Shown here in pieces: positions 45,992 to 55,643 of a stretch of 64,000 nucleotides of DNA (the stretch's first letter is position 1; each line of letters opens with the position of its first letter). Source of the DNA: JAHDHW01 sp965220465 (lineage in GTDB: Bacteria > Bacteroidota > Bacteroidia > Chitinophagales > Saprospiraceae); the NCBI GenBank assembly GCA_965220465.1, contig CBDCPZ010000022.1, forward strand, positions 310,001-374,000. The letters are read 5' to 3'. The position numbers were made by a program, and so were the translations under genes. Below the pieces are notes generated by a model. That model saw nothing but the letters and a program-made list of their open reading frames with translations. It did no database searches and was not told the DNA's origin.

Positions 45992-47353
45992 ATGGCAACA
46001 CCACGAACAGTAGCATTTTATACTTTGGGTTGTAAACTCAATTATTCAGAAACGTCTTCCATCGGCAGGCTGTTTGAGGATAATGGCTATTCTGAAGTTA
46101 AATTTGAACAGGGTGCAGATATTTATGTGGTCAATACCTGCTCGGTGACTGATTTTGCTGATCGGAAATGCCGCCAGATTGTTCGTCGTGCTTTACGCCA
46201 TACTCCTCATGCTTTTGTTGTGGTCGTAGGATGTTATGCCCAATTGAAGCCAAACGAAATTGCAGCAATCGAAGGTGTGGATTTGGTGCTAGGCGCTGCT
46301 GAGAAATTCAAAATTATTGACTACATCAATGACCTTTCCAAGTCTCCGGATAAAGGGTTGGTCTATGCCGGTGAAGTTCGTGAAGCAAAGGATTTTGTCA
46401 ATTCCTTTTCTTTTGGTGACCGTACCCGTTCATTTTTGAAAGTTCAGGATGGTTGTGATTATAATTGTTCGTTTTGTACCATTCCTTTGGCTAGAGGAAA
46501 AAGCAGAAGTGACACGATTGAAAACGCAGTTAAAAACGCGCAAAGGATTGCTGAAGCAGGTGTAAAAGAAATCGTTTTGACAGGAGTCAATCTTGGTGAT
46601 TTTGGAAACGGCACAGAAGTCATTGAAGGAACAAAACCAAAAAAAGAAGCACTGTTCATCGATCTTATTCGTGAATTGGATAAAGTTGAAGGCATTGCGC
46701 GTTTTCGAATTTCTTCCATCGAGCCAAATCTTTGCACTGATGAGGTCATTGAGTTTGTTGCTCAATCAGACCTTTTTGTTCCTCATTTTCATATGCCTTT
46801 GCAATCTGGTAATGACAAGCAACTTCGAAAAATGCGTCGTCGATACAAACGAGATTTGTATGCTGATCGGGTGAAAAAAATAAAACATTTAATGCCGCAT
46901 GCTTGTATCGGAGTGGATATTATCGTTGGTTTTCCGGGAGAAACGGAAGAGGACTTTTTGGAAAGTTATCGTTTTATAAATAACCTAGATGTTTCCTATT
47001 TGCACGTTTTTACCTACTCAGAAAGACCAAATACTTTGGCTGATGAAATGGAAGGTGTTGTCCCTGTTGAGGAACGCCGCCGAAGAAATGAAATGCTTCG
47101 AATTTTATCAGAAAAGAAGAAACGACATTTTTATAATCAGTTTTTAGGTCGCCGACGGGATGTGCTTTTTGAAATGCATAAAGATCCAACCCTGATGACT
47201 GGATTCACGGATAATTACCTTAAAATCGAAACAACCATTGATCCTTCTCTTGTAAACCAAATTGCCACCGTCCAATTGATGAATATCAACGACAATGGCA
47301 ACCTGGATGTAATTGTGATGGACATTCCTGAGAATGTTTTCGAATACGTCTAA
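45992..47353 (+). CDS. mtaB: tRNA t6A37 methylthiotransferase MtaB
   Basis: A radical-SAM methylthiotransferase that converts t6A37 to ms2t6A37. N-terminal domain with the Cys of the auxiliary [4Fe-4S] cluster (TLGCKLNYSE, VNTCSVTDFADRK, VVGCYAQLKP). Radical SAM CxxxCxxC in DGCDYNCSFCTIPLARG. A TRAM domain lies at the C-terminus. The CKLNYSE and SVT patterns favour MtaB over MiaB or RimO. Length 453. The last four bases overlap the convergent DUF1501 gene. Confidence 0.92.
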   Translation: MATPRTVAFYTLGCKLNYSETSSIGRLFEDNGYSEVKFEQGADIYVVNTCSVTDFADRKCRQIVRRALRHTPHAFVVVVGCYAQLKPNEIAAIEGVDLVLGAAEKFKIIDYINDLSKSPDKGLVYAGEVREAKDFVNSFSFGDRTRSFLKVQDGCDYNCSFCTIPLARGKSRSDTIENAVKNAQRIAEAGVKEIVLTGVNLGDFGNGTEVIEGTKPKKEALFIDLIRELDKVEGIARFRISSIEPNLCTDEVIEFVAQSDLFVPHFHMPLQSGNDKQLRKMRRRYKRDLYADRVKKIKHLMPHACIGVDIIVGFPGETEEDFLESYRFINNLDVSYLHVFTYSERPNTLADEMEGVVPVEERRRRNEMLRILSEKKKRHFYNQFLGRRRDVLFEMHKDPTLMTGFTDNYLKIETTIDPSLVNQIATVQLMNINDNGNLDVIVMDIPENVFEYV

Positions 47354-48903
47354 CCCTTCACCATGCTTTTCGTTTTTTGGCGATCTTTTGTTACAATTCG
47401 ATAGTAATAGTTTCCTGCAGGAAGGTCTCTTGCTTCAAAATTTATTTTATGTTCTCCCGCTGAAAACTGTCGTTCTGCCAGTACCCGAAGTTCATTACCC
47501 AACACATCATAAACACTGACTCTTGCCCATTCATTTTTTGTTGTAAAAACGATCGTTGTCCAATCTTTGAATGGATTTGGAAAATTATAGCTTTCGATTT
47601 CTCCTGCTTCATTTTTCGGATCTTGTGTTGATATCGTGCTGCACAATTGTATGATTGGAATATGTTGAAAATCTTCATAAAGCATGCTTTTCACATCTTC
47701 TTCCGACACTTCAAACCAATCCATCAAAACCGATCCATAAACTGAACGGAAATCATATTGCATGGATACGCCTTCTTGATTATCAACCTGATCCGGTATT
47801 TCAGGGTTTTCGCCAATTATCGCAGGATTGATACAAGAACCAAAAACGAATAGGGGGGCAGCTGTACCATGATCCGTTCCCAAACTATCGTTCGAGCGAA
47901 TGCGGCGGCCAAACTCTGAGAAAGTCATTCCGACTACCCGTTCATCTAAACCTAAAAGTTGAAGATCATCTTGGAAAGCAGCAACTGCATCGGAAAGCGT
48001 TTTTAATAAATCAGCATGCAATCCGGTGGTTGTGCTATCAGCAATTTGAGCAGCATGGGTATCAAAGCCTCCTAAATTGACCACATAAACCTGCGTTTGC
48101 AATCCTCCTGAAATCAACTGGGCAATAATCTTCAACTGCTCGGCCAATCTATTATCATCTGGATACTGAGCCATGTTGTTTCCATTACTTACAGCTGTTT
48201 CGATGGAATCTGCATAAGCGTTGGTTTGTTTTATAGATGTCCTCAAAAAATCTAACTCATAACCATAGCAGGTATTCAAATCCAAACTGCCTTCCTCTCC
48301 TTCGATGATGGTCGTTAAGTTATTCGGATCAGTTAGCGCCATACTAAAATTGGTGGCTGGCCCTTGACAAGTTTCCGAAACAATTGCACCCAATGTGATA
48401 GCAAATGGATCAGGACAATCTTGGCTTGGATATCCTCCAGGAAAATCCGGATGTGATTGATTAAAATAACGACCGAGCCATCCCGTCGTCAAAAATTCGT
48501 CTGCTTCTGATCCCGTTGTCCAAATATCGAGAGAGCGGAAATGCGAACGGTTTTGGTTAGGATAGCCGACGCTTTGAACGATATTCATTTTTGCATTATC
48601 GTAAAGCGACTTCATTCCTGTCATCACCGGATGCAATCCAATTCCATCTTCTATTTGCAAGACACTATTTTCAGGAATCAAAATATTCTGCCTGGCATTG
48701 GCTAAATTAGTATATTGATCAAGAGGGATTAATGTGTTTAATCCGTCGTTTCCACCATTGAGTTGTATCAAAACCAAAACACGATCGGAGTCATTAATGG
48801 TAGGTAAAAAAGAAGATTTCGGCAAGGCACCCACTTTCATTCCGCCCAAAAATAGTGGAATACTTACCGCGGATGTTGTTTGTAAAAATTTTCTCCGTTT
48901 CAT
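47350..48903 (-). CDS. DUF1501 protein with T9SS type A signal (second copy)
   Basis: A 517-residue exported protein. A twin-arginine-like leader, KRRKFLQTTSAVSIPLF, is followed by the DUF1501 body: VLIQLNGGNDGLNTLIP, NQNRSHFRSLDIWTTG, VVNLGGFDTHAAQ, TFSEFGRRIRSNDSLGTDHG. The C-terminal 80 residues are a T9SS sorting domain starting SYNFPNPFKDWTTI and ending with a basic tip. It follows the DUF1800 gene by 47 bases, the usual DUF1800-DUF1501 pair. Its catalytic role is unknown. It keeps more of the canonical DUF1501 signature than the copy at 24 kb. Confidence 0.9.
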   Translation of the reverse strand: MKRRKFLQTTSAVSIPLFLGGMKVGALPKSSFLPTINDSDRVLVLIQLNGGNDGLNTLIPLDQYTNLANARQNILIPENSVLQIEDGIGLHPVMTGMKSLYDNAKMNIVQSVGYPNQNRSHFRSLDIWTTGSEADEFLTTGWLGRYFNQSHPDFPGGYPSQDCPDPFAITLGAIVSETCQGPATNFSMALTDPNNLTTIIEGEEGSLDLNTCYGYELDFLRTSIKQTNAYADSIETAVSNGNNMAQYPDDNRLAEQLKIIAQLISGGLQTQVYVVNLGGFDTHAAQIADSTTTGLHADLLKTLSDAVAAFQDDLQLLGLDERVVGMTFSEFGRRIRSNDSLGTDHGTAAPLFVFGSCINPAIIGENPEIPDQVDNQEGVSMQYDFRSVYGSVLMDWFEVSEEDVKSMLYEDFQHIPIIQLCSTISTQDPKNEAGEIESYNFPNPFKDWTTIVFTTKNEWARVSVYDVLGNELRVLAERQFSAGEHKINFEARDLPAGNYYYRIVTKDRQKTKSMVKG

Positions 48904-48950
48904 ATATTTTTATTTAAAAAAGTTATTCAAATTAAATAATCAGTTTACAC

Positions 48951-50636
48951 TTAACTCAGATGATATTCTGGCATCGTAAGCATTACGTATAAAAGGTTAA
49001 CCAGTTTGTTTCTTACAGAGTTGGCTACCGCTACATTTCCAGGATCACTGGCGTATTCGGTATATTCAACGTTCCATTCAAAATCGGGCAAACCGGGAAT
49101 TAGCACCGTTTTCAAAAACAGTTTTTGATTTGCTTCAATATCCTTGCTGAATAGTATTTTTACAAATTCATCAATTACATTATTGACATCATAAGGGTCG
49201 TCAATCGAATCTACAAATGCCAATACATCAATGACCGGATTATTACCGGGAATATTGATTCCTGTTGTTAACATAAGTCCTACATATAATGCTCTGTATG
49301 GAAGTGTAACGGAGTTTATCCAAATCTGATAATAGGAGGGTGTTTGATAATATGCCGTCCAACCCGCTACACTTGGAGGGTTGTAATATTGCATCTGTAA
49401 AACAGTGGGAATCTCATACAAGTTTAACCAGACCCGATATTGTAATTCAAGATCACTTGGAATTTGCACTTCAAACTGATTGATTATAGCAAGCGAAAAA
49501 TCAATTGGATCTTTGATCATGCAGCCATAATTTTCCGCGTCGTAAAAATGCTCGCTCTTAAGCAAGGCCTCTACAACCGGAGCAATTTCATAATCATTAT
49601 CAATCAGCATTTGAGCCATTGGAGCAATTACATTTTGCTCAATATCTTCATCGATTTTATAATAAAGAAACCATCGATACAGCTTTCTGCAAATGAATTT
49701 TGAAACTTCTTCTTTCTGGAAAATAATATCAATCAAATCAGCGTATTCCTGCTCATTATTGTTATTGATGATAACATCGTCAAATCGATGCGACAGTTGT
49801 TTAGGGTCTGTATCATGTCTGTTCGAAATAAATACAGAACCCACTGGAATAAATTCTAAAGTAGTAAACCCAACATCCCTCCAGCCTGTCAACACTTTGG
49901 CTATCGCTACAACATCGTCTTCCGTAAAAGTGGTATAATCACCTGGCCCCGCAAGCTCTCCTTTCCCTAGTGTAAATAATTCCATCAACTCACGAGCATA
50001 GTTTTCATTGGGAGCTGTTTTGGTGTTTTGGTTTCCATTAAGATAACGAAGCATCGCTGGGTCAATGGTTACCATTTTGACTAAATCTTTAAAATTGCCC
50101 AGCGCATTTTCACGCAACAGCGTAATGTATTTGTAAACGAATTTTGGATCATTGATATCTGCAGTGACAAAATGATTATGCCAAAACAAGGTCATTTTTT
50201 CTCTTAGTGATATCCCTTGGTTGAGCATCAGGCCCATCGTCCATCCAAGCAATGATCGGGTCCGATATGGGATAAAATTCTCTGTTAGTATGTATGGTGA
50301 ATCAATCCAGGTTTCTCCAATGGCAACATTTGGATCTTGATCATAGTCATAGTTTACCGGTGGTGGAGGAAGTGGCTGCACTGTTAAAAGTTGAGCGACA
50401 ACATTATCCATTCCATTTTGTGCCGCATCCTTTATTTGTGTGTAAGTAGGGCCATAAATCGTTCGTCGAAGCAGATGAGCTGCCTGTTCATATTCCCAGG
50501 GCCCGTTGTATGGGTCAAGACCCGTTGTGGTGGTTGCTGTTTTTTCAGCTTTTCGGAAAATTTCCGTTTTTAAATCACGCTTTTGAGATTTGTTACCTTT
50601 TCCAAAAAAAGTTGAGAGGGTTGTCCTTCTATCCAT
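48951..50636 (-). CDS. DUF1800 family protein
   Basis: A 561-residue largely helical protein: EQAAHLLRRTIYGPTYTQI at the N-terminus, LREKMTLFWHNHFVT, NENYARELMELFTLGKGE, and the end-region YNPPSVAGWTAYYQTPSYY. These are hallmarks of DUF1800. No clear signal peptide is visible, although its partner is exported; the first 50 residues are basic and low-complexity. It has the best-matching promoter of the window at 50683-50713 and is cotranscribed with the DUF1501 gene. Confidence 0.9.
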   Translation of the reverse strand: MDRRTTLSTFFGKGNKSQKRDLKTEIFRKAEKTATTTTGLDPYNGPWEYEQAAHLLRRTIYGPTYTQIKDAAQNGMDNVVAQLLTVQPLPPPPVNYDYDQDPNVAIGETWIDSPYILTENFIPYRTRSLLGWTMGLMLNQGISLREKMTLFWHNHFVTADINDPKFVYKYITLLRENALGNFKDLVKMVTIDPAMLRYLNGNQNTKTAPNENYARELMELFTLGKGELAGPGDYTTFTEDDVVAIAKVLTGWRDVGFTTLEFIPVGSVFISNRHDTDPKQLSHRFDDVIINNNNEQEYADLIDIIFQKEEVSKFICRKLYRWFLYYKIDEDIEQNVIAPMAQMLIDNDYEIAPVVEALLKSEHFYDAENYGCMIKDPIDFSLAIINQFEVQIPSDLELQYRVWLNLYEIPTVLQMQYYNPPSVAGWTAYYQTPSYYQIWINSVTLPYRALYVGLMLTTGINIPGNNPVIDVLAFVDSIDDPYDVNNVIDEFVKILFSKDIEANQKLFLKTVLIPGLPDFEWNVEYTEYASDPGNVAVANSVRNKLVNLLYVMLTMPEYHLS

Positions 50637-50682
50637 AATGGAACTTTTTAGTGATTAAAAATTAATTTTAAATCAATAGCTA

Positions 50683-50713
50683 CAAATCTAAACCAATTGA
50701 AAAGAGTTCCAAA
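50683..50713 (-). promoter_or_regulatory. Bacteroidota-type promoter of the DUF1800-DUF1501 operon
   Basis: On the minus strand: TTTG (50713-50710), exactly 19 bases, then TAGATTTG (50690-50683), a full consensus match about 47 bases before the ATG. Confidence 0.7.
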
Positions 50714-50905
50714 TCAATGATTATATTTTGTAGAATTGATTTCTAAAAATTATTAGATTGACTAAAATATGGTTGGCAATTTCCTAAGAAGATGAGAATT
50801 AGACTTTAAATATAAGGAAAGGTTTAATGAAATGTTAATTTATACTCAAAAAAATTATTCGCTTGTTATATAAATAGTGTTTTCAAAAATACTTTTTACT
50901 AAAAC

Positions 50906-50935
50906 TTGGATTTCGTTACAACCTGTCTATTTTTG
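50906..50935 (+). promoter_or_regulatory. Bacteroidota-type promoter of lgt
   Basis: TTG at 50906-50908, exactly 19 bases, TATTTTTG at 50928-50935 (full TAnnTTTG); the ATG is 20 bases further. Together with 50683-50713 this accounts for the 319-base divergent gap. Confidence 0.68.
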
Positions 50936-50955
50936 CCTACAACAATCAAAAACTT

Positions 50956-52185
50956 ATGTATCCAGATCTTTCATACATCTTGCATGCACTCATCGGTACA
51001 CAGCCTGATAATATTTTTTCAATCGTCAAAACATTTGGATTATTTCTTGTTTTTGCCATTCTCGCTGCAGCTTTCATGTTGGCAAAAGAATTAAAACGAA
51101 AGGAGGATGAAGGATTGCTTAAGTCTGTAAAAATTAAAGTTATCGAAGGAAAACCGGCTTCTGTAACTGATTTGGCTTTAAACGGGTTGTTTGGTTTTGT
51201 CTTGGGTTTTAAGTTTTTCTACATTCTTTCACATGTAGACGAATTTATCCACGATCCGGCAGCTGTAGTATTTTCATTAAAAGGAACCTGGGGTTGGGGA
51301 ATTCTCCTCGCAATGATCTTTGCAGGTATAAAATATTGGGAAAAGAATAAAAGTAAACTACCCAAACCTGTTGAAAAGGTTGTTGAAGTTCACCCTTATG
51401 AACGAATGGGAGACATCACTGTTCTTGCAGCAGTTTCTGGGATTTTAGGTGCAAAGGTTTTCGCATTAGCTGAAGATGTAGGTAAACTTTTTGGAGAGGG
51501 TGAAGACAAATTAACCATTAACGACATGATTGATCAGTTCTTTTCGGGAAGCGGTTTGGCTATTTATGGTGGACTGATCGTTGCTTTTTTTGTCGTTACT
51601 TTTTATGTGAAGAAAAAAGGAATTCCTCCGATTCACGTGATGGATGCCGTTGCTCCAGCTTTACTAATTGCTTATGGAATTGGGCGATTGGGTTGCCATT
51701 TTTCAGGAGATGGTGATTGGGGGATAATTAACTTAGCAGCAAATCCGGGTTGGCTCCCTGACTGGCTGTGGGCTTTTGATTATCCTCATAACGTGATTGA
51801 CAGTCAACAACATGACCCGGTGACCGGTGAACTTTTGAGGGAGCAATTTTCTCAAATTAAGGATTGTACCTGGCGGTATTGTACCAAACTGACCAATCCG
51901 GTTTGGCCAACTTCTGTTTACGAATTTATCATGATGTCAACATTGGGAGGGATTCTTTGGGCCATTCGAAAGAAAGTGAAAATAGCAGGAATGCTATTCT
52001 TTATATATTTGATCATGAACGGTTTTGAACGGTTTTGGATAGAAAAAATTCGCGTCAATCCTAAGAATGAAATATTCGGAATTCAAACTACGCAAGCTGA
52101 GTTTATTGCTGTTCTTTTTATGTTGATCGGAATAATCGGGTGTGTAGTTTTGTGGCAAAGAAGCAAAAAATCAACTGCCGCTTGA
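50956..52185 (+). CDS. lgt: Prolipoprotein diacylglyceryl transferase
   Basis: Transfers diacylglycerol from phosphatidylglycerol to the lipobox Cys. Multi-pass membrane protein with the Lgt signature AYGIGRLGCHFSGDGDWG (catalytic Arg), SGSGLAIYGGLIVAFF (Tyr where E. coli has His) and FERFWIEKIRVNPK near the end. At 409 residues it is about 120 longer than E. coli Lgt. The extra sequence is an N-terminal TM/linker block (about 40-150) and an insertion after the signature (about 265-315). Its 3' end overlaps the convergent glycosyltransferase gene by 15 bases. Confidence 0.9.
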   Translation: MYPDLSYILHALIGTQPDNIFSIVKTFGLFLVFAILAAAFMLAKELKRKEDEGLLKSVKIKVIEGKPASVTDLALNGLFGFVLGFKFFYILSHVDEFIHDPAAVVFSLKGTWGWGILLAMIFAGIKYWEKNKSKLPKPVEKVVEVHPYERMGDITVLAAVSGILGAKVFALAEDVGKLFGEGEDKLTINDMIDQFFSGSGLAIYGGLIVAFFVVTFYVKKKGIPPIHVMDAVAPALLIAYGIGRLGCHFSGDGDWGIINLAANPGWLPDWLWAFDYPHNVIDSQQHDPVTGELLREQFSQIKDCTWRYCTKLTNPVWPTSVYEFIMMSTLGGILWAIRKKVKIAGMLFFIYLIMNGFERFWIEKIRVNPKNEIFGIQTTQAEFIAVLFMLIGIIGCVVLWQRSKKSTAA

Positions 52186-53304
52186 CGCGGTATCTTTTAA
52201 CGCTTTATAAACGACATCAGTAGCAATTTGCCAATTGAATTTTTTCCGTTGCTCTTTTCCATTTTCAATAAGTTGCTTGCTCATATTTTCATCTTTATAA
52301 ATTTGCTCTAAAGCATTCGAAATAGATGCTACACTTTTTGGGTCAACCAATAATCCTGCATTTCCAACAACTTCTGGCATTGAAGAAACATTTGAAGTAA
52401 TAATGGGCGTTTCAGAATGCATGGCCTCTAACAGTGGAACTCCAAACCCTTCAAAAAGAGAAACGTAGGTTAATGCAAACGCGGCTCCCATCAAATCCGG
52501 CAAATCTTCGTTTTTTATATATCCCAATAAAACAATATCTTTTTTAAAAACAGCTCGTTCGTAAGCATTTTTAATCTCTCCTGTTTGAAATGCAAATCGT
52601 CCTCCTAACAGCAATTTAATTGCTGAGCCTGTTTTCTTTTTGAAAGTATCAAAAGCCTGAATAAGCCGATGGACATTCTTTCGCGGGTGGATAGCACCAA
52701 TGTAAAAAAAGTAATCTTCTCTTTCAGCAAACCGCTCCTTAATTCGATGTTTTTCTTTTATTGAAATTGGTTTAAAATATTCTTTGCAGCCATTACAAGC
52801 AACTGAAATTTTTGTTGCTTTTACGTGATAGAATTTACAAATATCTTCTTTGGCATGGTTGGAAACAGTTATTATTCTTTTCGCTTTTTTTAAAAACTTT
52901 GGTACAAAGAAATTATAATATTTTCTTGCCATAAACGGGACTTCTTCGGGATGGTGAACATGAGCAATGTCGTGCATTACCAATACGGTTTTCACCTCGT
53001 TATTTAAACTTAAATAATTGTCTGGAGAAAGAAATACGTCCGGCTTGTGTTTTTTTATTGCTCTCGAAAGCGACGATTCAAACCACCAATACCATAATAT
53101 TGGATGCCTTGCAGGAGGGAACAGAATTTCTGTTTTTACATTTTTTCCAAATACAAATTCGTCACTAAAAGGACGATCAAAAAAGAAAATAAATTCATCT
53201 TCGGGATGTTGCTCAACCAGGCGCTTTACAACTTCAAAAGTAAACCAGCCAATGCCTTCCAGTCTGTCTTTTATTAAAAAACGCGTGTTAATTGCAATTT
53301 TCAC
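52171..53304 (-). CDS. GT4-type glycosyltransferase
   Basis: A 377-residue GT-B enzyme. The N-terminal domain has MHDIAHVHHPEEVP and a sugar-acceptor region; the C-terminal nucleotide-sugar domain has YIGAIHPRKNVHRLIQAF, LGYIKNEDLPDLMG and SLFEGFGVPLLEAMHSETPI with the EX7E-type donor-site Glu residues. It probably transfers a hexose in surface polysaccharide or glycolipid synthesis; acceptor and sugar cannot be told. Start is GTG at 53304. It is isolated, without other polysaccharide genes. Confidence 0.88.
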   Translation of the reverse strand: MKIAINTRFLIKDRLEGIGWFTFEVVKRLVEQHPEDEFIFFFDRPFSDEFVFGKNVKTEILFPPARHPILWYWWFESSLSRAIKKHKPDVFLSPDNYLSLNNEVKTVLVMHDIAHVHHPEEVPFMARKYYNFFVPKFLKKAKRIITVSNHAKEDICKFYHVKATKISVACNGCKEYFKPISIKEKHRIKERFAEREDYFFYIGAIHPRKNVHRLIQAFDTFKKKTGSAIKLLLGGRFAFQTGEIKNAYERAVFKKDIVLLGYIKNEDLPDLMGAAFALTYVSLFEGFGVPLLEAMHSETPIITSNVSSMPEVVGNAGLLVDPKSVASISNALEQIYKDENMSKQLIENGKEQRKKFNWQIATDVVYKALKDTASSGS

Positions 53305-53424
53305 TAAGCACTATTCTATTTCATTAAAAAAATAGGAAACTGTAATTTCATTTATTTTTGTGAGATTCTGAAATCAAAAAAGTAATTTTAGCCTACTAAT
53401 TTTTTTATACCCAATGGTTCAAAA

Positions 53425-55029
53425 ATGATCAAAACAGATATTCTTATTATTGGTTCTGGGATTGGTGGATTGACTTTCGCTTTGAAAGCTGCGAAAAAAC
53501 GACCTGATTTAAAGCTAACCGTTTTAACAAAAACAGTAAAAAATGAAAGCAATACCAGATATGCACAAGGTGGAGTTGCTGCAGTTTGGGATTTTGAGAT
53601 TGATTCTTTTAAAAAACATTTAGAAGATACTTTAGATGCTGGGGATGGATTGTGTGACGAAGAGATTGTAAAAATCGTTGTGGAAGAAGGCCCGATAAGA
53701 GTACAGGAAATTATTGATTGGGGTGCCAGGTTTGATAAAGGCCACAACTCCAATGAATATGATTTGGGTAGGGAAGGAGGGCATTCTGAAAATCGCATTT
53801 TACATTATAAAGATCTGACCGGCTGGGAAATTCAAAAAACACTGAGTGAACAGGCGAAAAACTATTCTAACATTGAAATCCATGAACATTTCTTTGCTTT
53901 AGATTTGATTACGCAGCACCAATTGGGTTACATGGTCACAAGGGTAACTCCAGATATTGAATGTTACGGAGCTTATGTTTTAAACAAAGAAACCGGCGAA
54001 ATTGAAACCATTTTGGCAAAACAAACCATTGTTGCTACCGGAGGAGCCGGACAAGTTTATAGAAATACAACTAATCCTGTGATCGCTACCGGTGATGGAA
54101 TATCAATGGTTTATCGAGCGAAAGGTCGACTCGAAAACATGGAATTTGTGCAATTCCATCCTACCGCGCTTTACAATCCTGTAGGTGAAAACCCTGACTT
54201 TTTAGTTTCTGAAGCTGTCCGTGGTTTTGGAGGAATTTTAAAAACAAAAGACGGAAATGAGTTTATGCAAAAATATGACGAACGCAAATCACTCGCGCCA
54301 CGTGATATTGTTGCCAGAGCGATTGATAACGAATTGAAAAAACGAGGTGATGAATACGTATGTTTGGATTGTACGCATCTAGATAAAGATCGTTTTATAA
54401 ATCATTTTCCAACTATTTATGAAAAGTGTCTGAGCCTCGGAATTGATCCAATGAAGGATATGATTCCCGTTGTTCCTGCTTGTCACTACATGTGTGGAGG
54501 AATCAGTGTTGATAAAATGGGTAAAAGTTCTATAAAAAATCTTTATGCTTGCGGGGAATGCACCAGCACCGGATTGCATGGTGCGAATCGCCTTGCATCT
54601 AACTCTCTTTTGGAAGCTATGGTTTTTGCTCATCGCATAAGCCTCGATGTTTTAGAAGAAATAGATAAAGTCGTGCTCAAAAAAGGAATTCCCGAGTGGA
54701 ATGCGCTTGCAACCAATAAACCAAAAGAAATGGTTTTGATCACCCAAAGCTGGAAAGAACTCAAAGAAATAATGAGTAGTTACGTGGGAATTGTTCGTTC
54801 TAATGTCCGTTTGAAAAGAGCTTTTGATCGCCTCCATTTACTTTATAGAGAAACAGAAGATCTGTATAATACTACCTCTATTTCTCCGCAATTGTGTGAA
54901 TTGCGGAATTTGATCACGATTGGTTATTTGGTTACGCGTTCTGCTTCGATGCGTAGGGAAAGCAGGGGTTTGCATTTTACAACTGATTATCCAAAAAAAC
55001 AGGGGTTCGTTGATGTTTCAATCCTTTAA
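53425..55029 (+). CDS. nadB: L-aspartate oxidase
   Basis: FAD enzyme that oxidises aspartate to iminoaspartate, the first step of de novo NAD synthesis. Rossmann motif IIGSGIGGLTFALKAA, FAD-linked TRYAQGGVAAVW, LGREGGHSENRILHY, MEFVQFHPTALY, APRDIVARAID, and VPACHYMCGGISVD with LYACGECTSTGLHGANRLASNSLLEA at the C-terminus. Length 534, normal. nadA and nadC are not in the window. Confidence 0.96.
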   Translation: MIKTDILIIGSGIGGLTFALKAAKKRPDLKLTVLTKTVKNESNTRYAQGGVAAVWDFEIDSFKKHLEDTLDAGDGLCDEEIVKIVVEEGPIRVQEIIDWGARFDKGHNSNEYDLGREGGHSENRILHYKDLTGWEIQKTLSEQAKNYSNIEIHEHFFALDLITQHQLGYMVTRVTPDIECYGAYVLNKETGEIETILAKQTIVATGGAGQVYRNTTNPVIATGDGISMVYRAKGRLENMEFVQFHPTALYNPVGENPDFLVSEAVRGFGGILKTKDGNEFMQKYDERKSLAPRDIVARAIDNELKKRGDEYVCLDCTHLDKDRFINHFPTIYEKCLSLGIDPMKDMIPVVPACHYMCGGISVDKMGKSSIKNLYACGECTSTGLHGANRLASNSLLEAMVFAHRISLDVLEEIDKVVLKKGIPEWNALATNKPKEMVLITQSWKELKEIMSSYVGIVRSNVRLKRAFDRLHLLYRETEDLYNTTSISPQLCELRNLITIGYLVTRSASMRRESRGLHFTTDYPKKQGFVDVSIL

Positions 55030-55034
55030 ATTTA

Positions 55035-55472
55035 TCATCCTCGAAAATATATTTCCAAAGCAGTTAAAAAGTCCTGCTTTTTTCCAGTCGATACACTAAT
55101 ACTCCTTTGATCTTCCATAATTACGTATCCTCCTTTTCCTTTGATGTATTTATGTATTAAATTCAAATTGATTGTAAAAGATCGATGAATGCGAACGAAT
55201 TGATTTCCGGCATTCAAAATACTTTCCATTTCGAGCAATGTTTTGCAAACAAGTAGTTTTTTTCCATTGATAAAATGTAGCTTGGTGTAGTTTCCTTTTG
55301 CTTCAAGGCTTACTATTTCTTCAACTTTTTCAAAATGAATTCCTTCCATCGTTGGCAAAGCAATTTTCCGATAAGCTTGTTCCGCTTTGTTACCTGGTAG
55401 AGGTGAAAGGTTCGGAACGAATATAGGAATTCTTTTGGCAGATTGTTCAGAGGTTGTTTTTATTAATTTCAT
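55035..55472 (-). CDS. LytTR-type DNA-binding protein
   Basis: A 145-residue protein without receiver domain. Residues 45-140 form a LytTR domain: FEKVEEIVSLEAKGNYTKLHF, then MESILNAGNQFVRIHRSFTINLN. The first 40 residues are a Pro-rich basic tail. LytTR proteins bind direct-repeat promoters. As it lacks a receiver, its signal is unknown. Convergent with nadB. Confidence 0.88.
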   Translation of the reverse strand: MKLIKTTSEQSAKRIPIFVPNLSPLPGNKAEQAYRKIALPTMEGIHFEKVEEIVSLEAKGNYTKLHFINGKKLLVCKTLLEMESILNAGNQFVRIHRSFTINLNLIHKYIKGKGGYVIMEDQRSISVSTGKKQDFLTALEIYFRG

Positions 55473-55643
55473 AATAATTCCGTGTTTAGATTAAAAATAA
55501 CTCCTGATGTAATATTCACCTGAATCTATTTAATTCCCAATCCCAAATCGGATGATATGTCAGTTTTCTGATTATTGTCGTTTTTATGTTGTTTAGGTTC
55601 ATTTTGTTCTGATTTCCAATATTAGTTAGTATATTTTGCTCAA

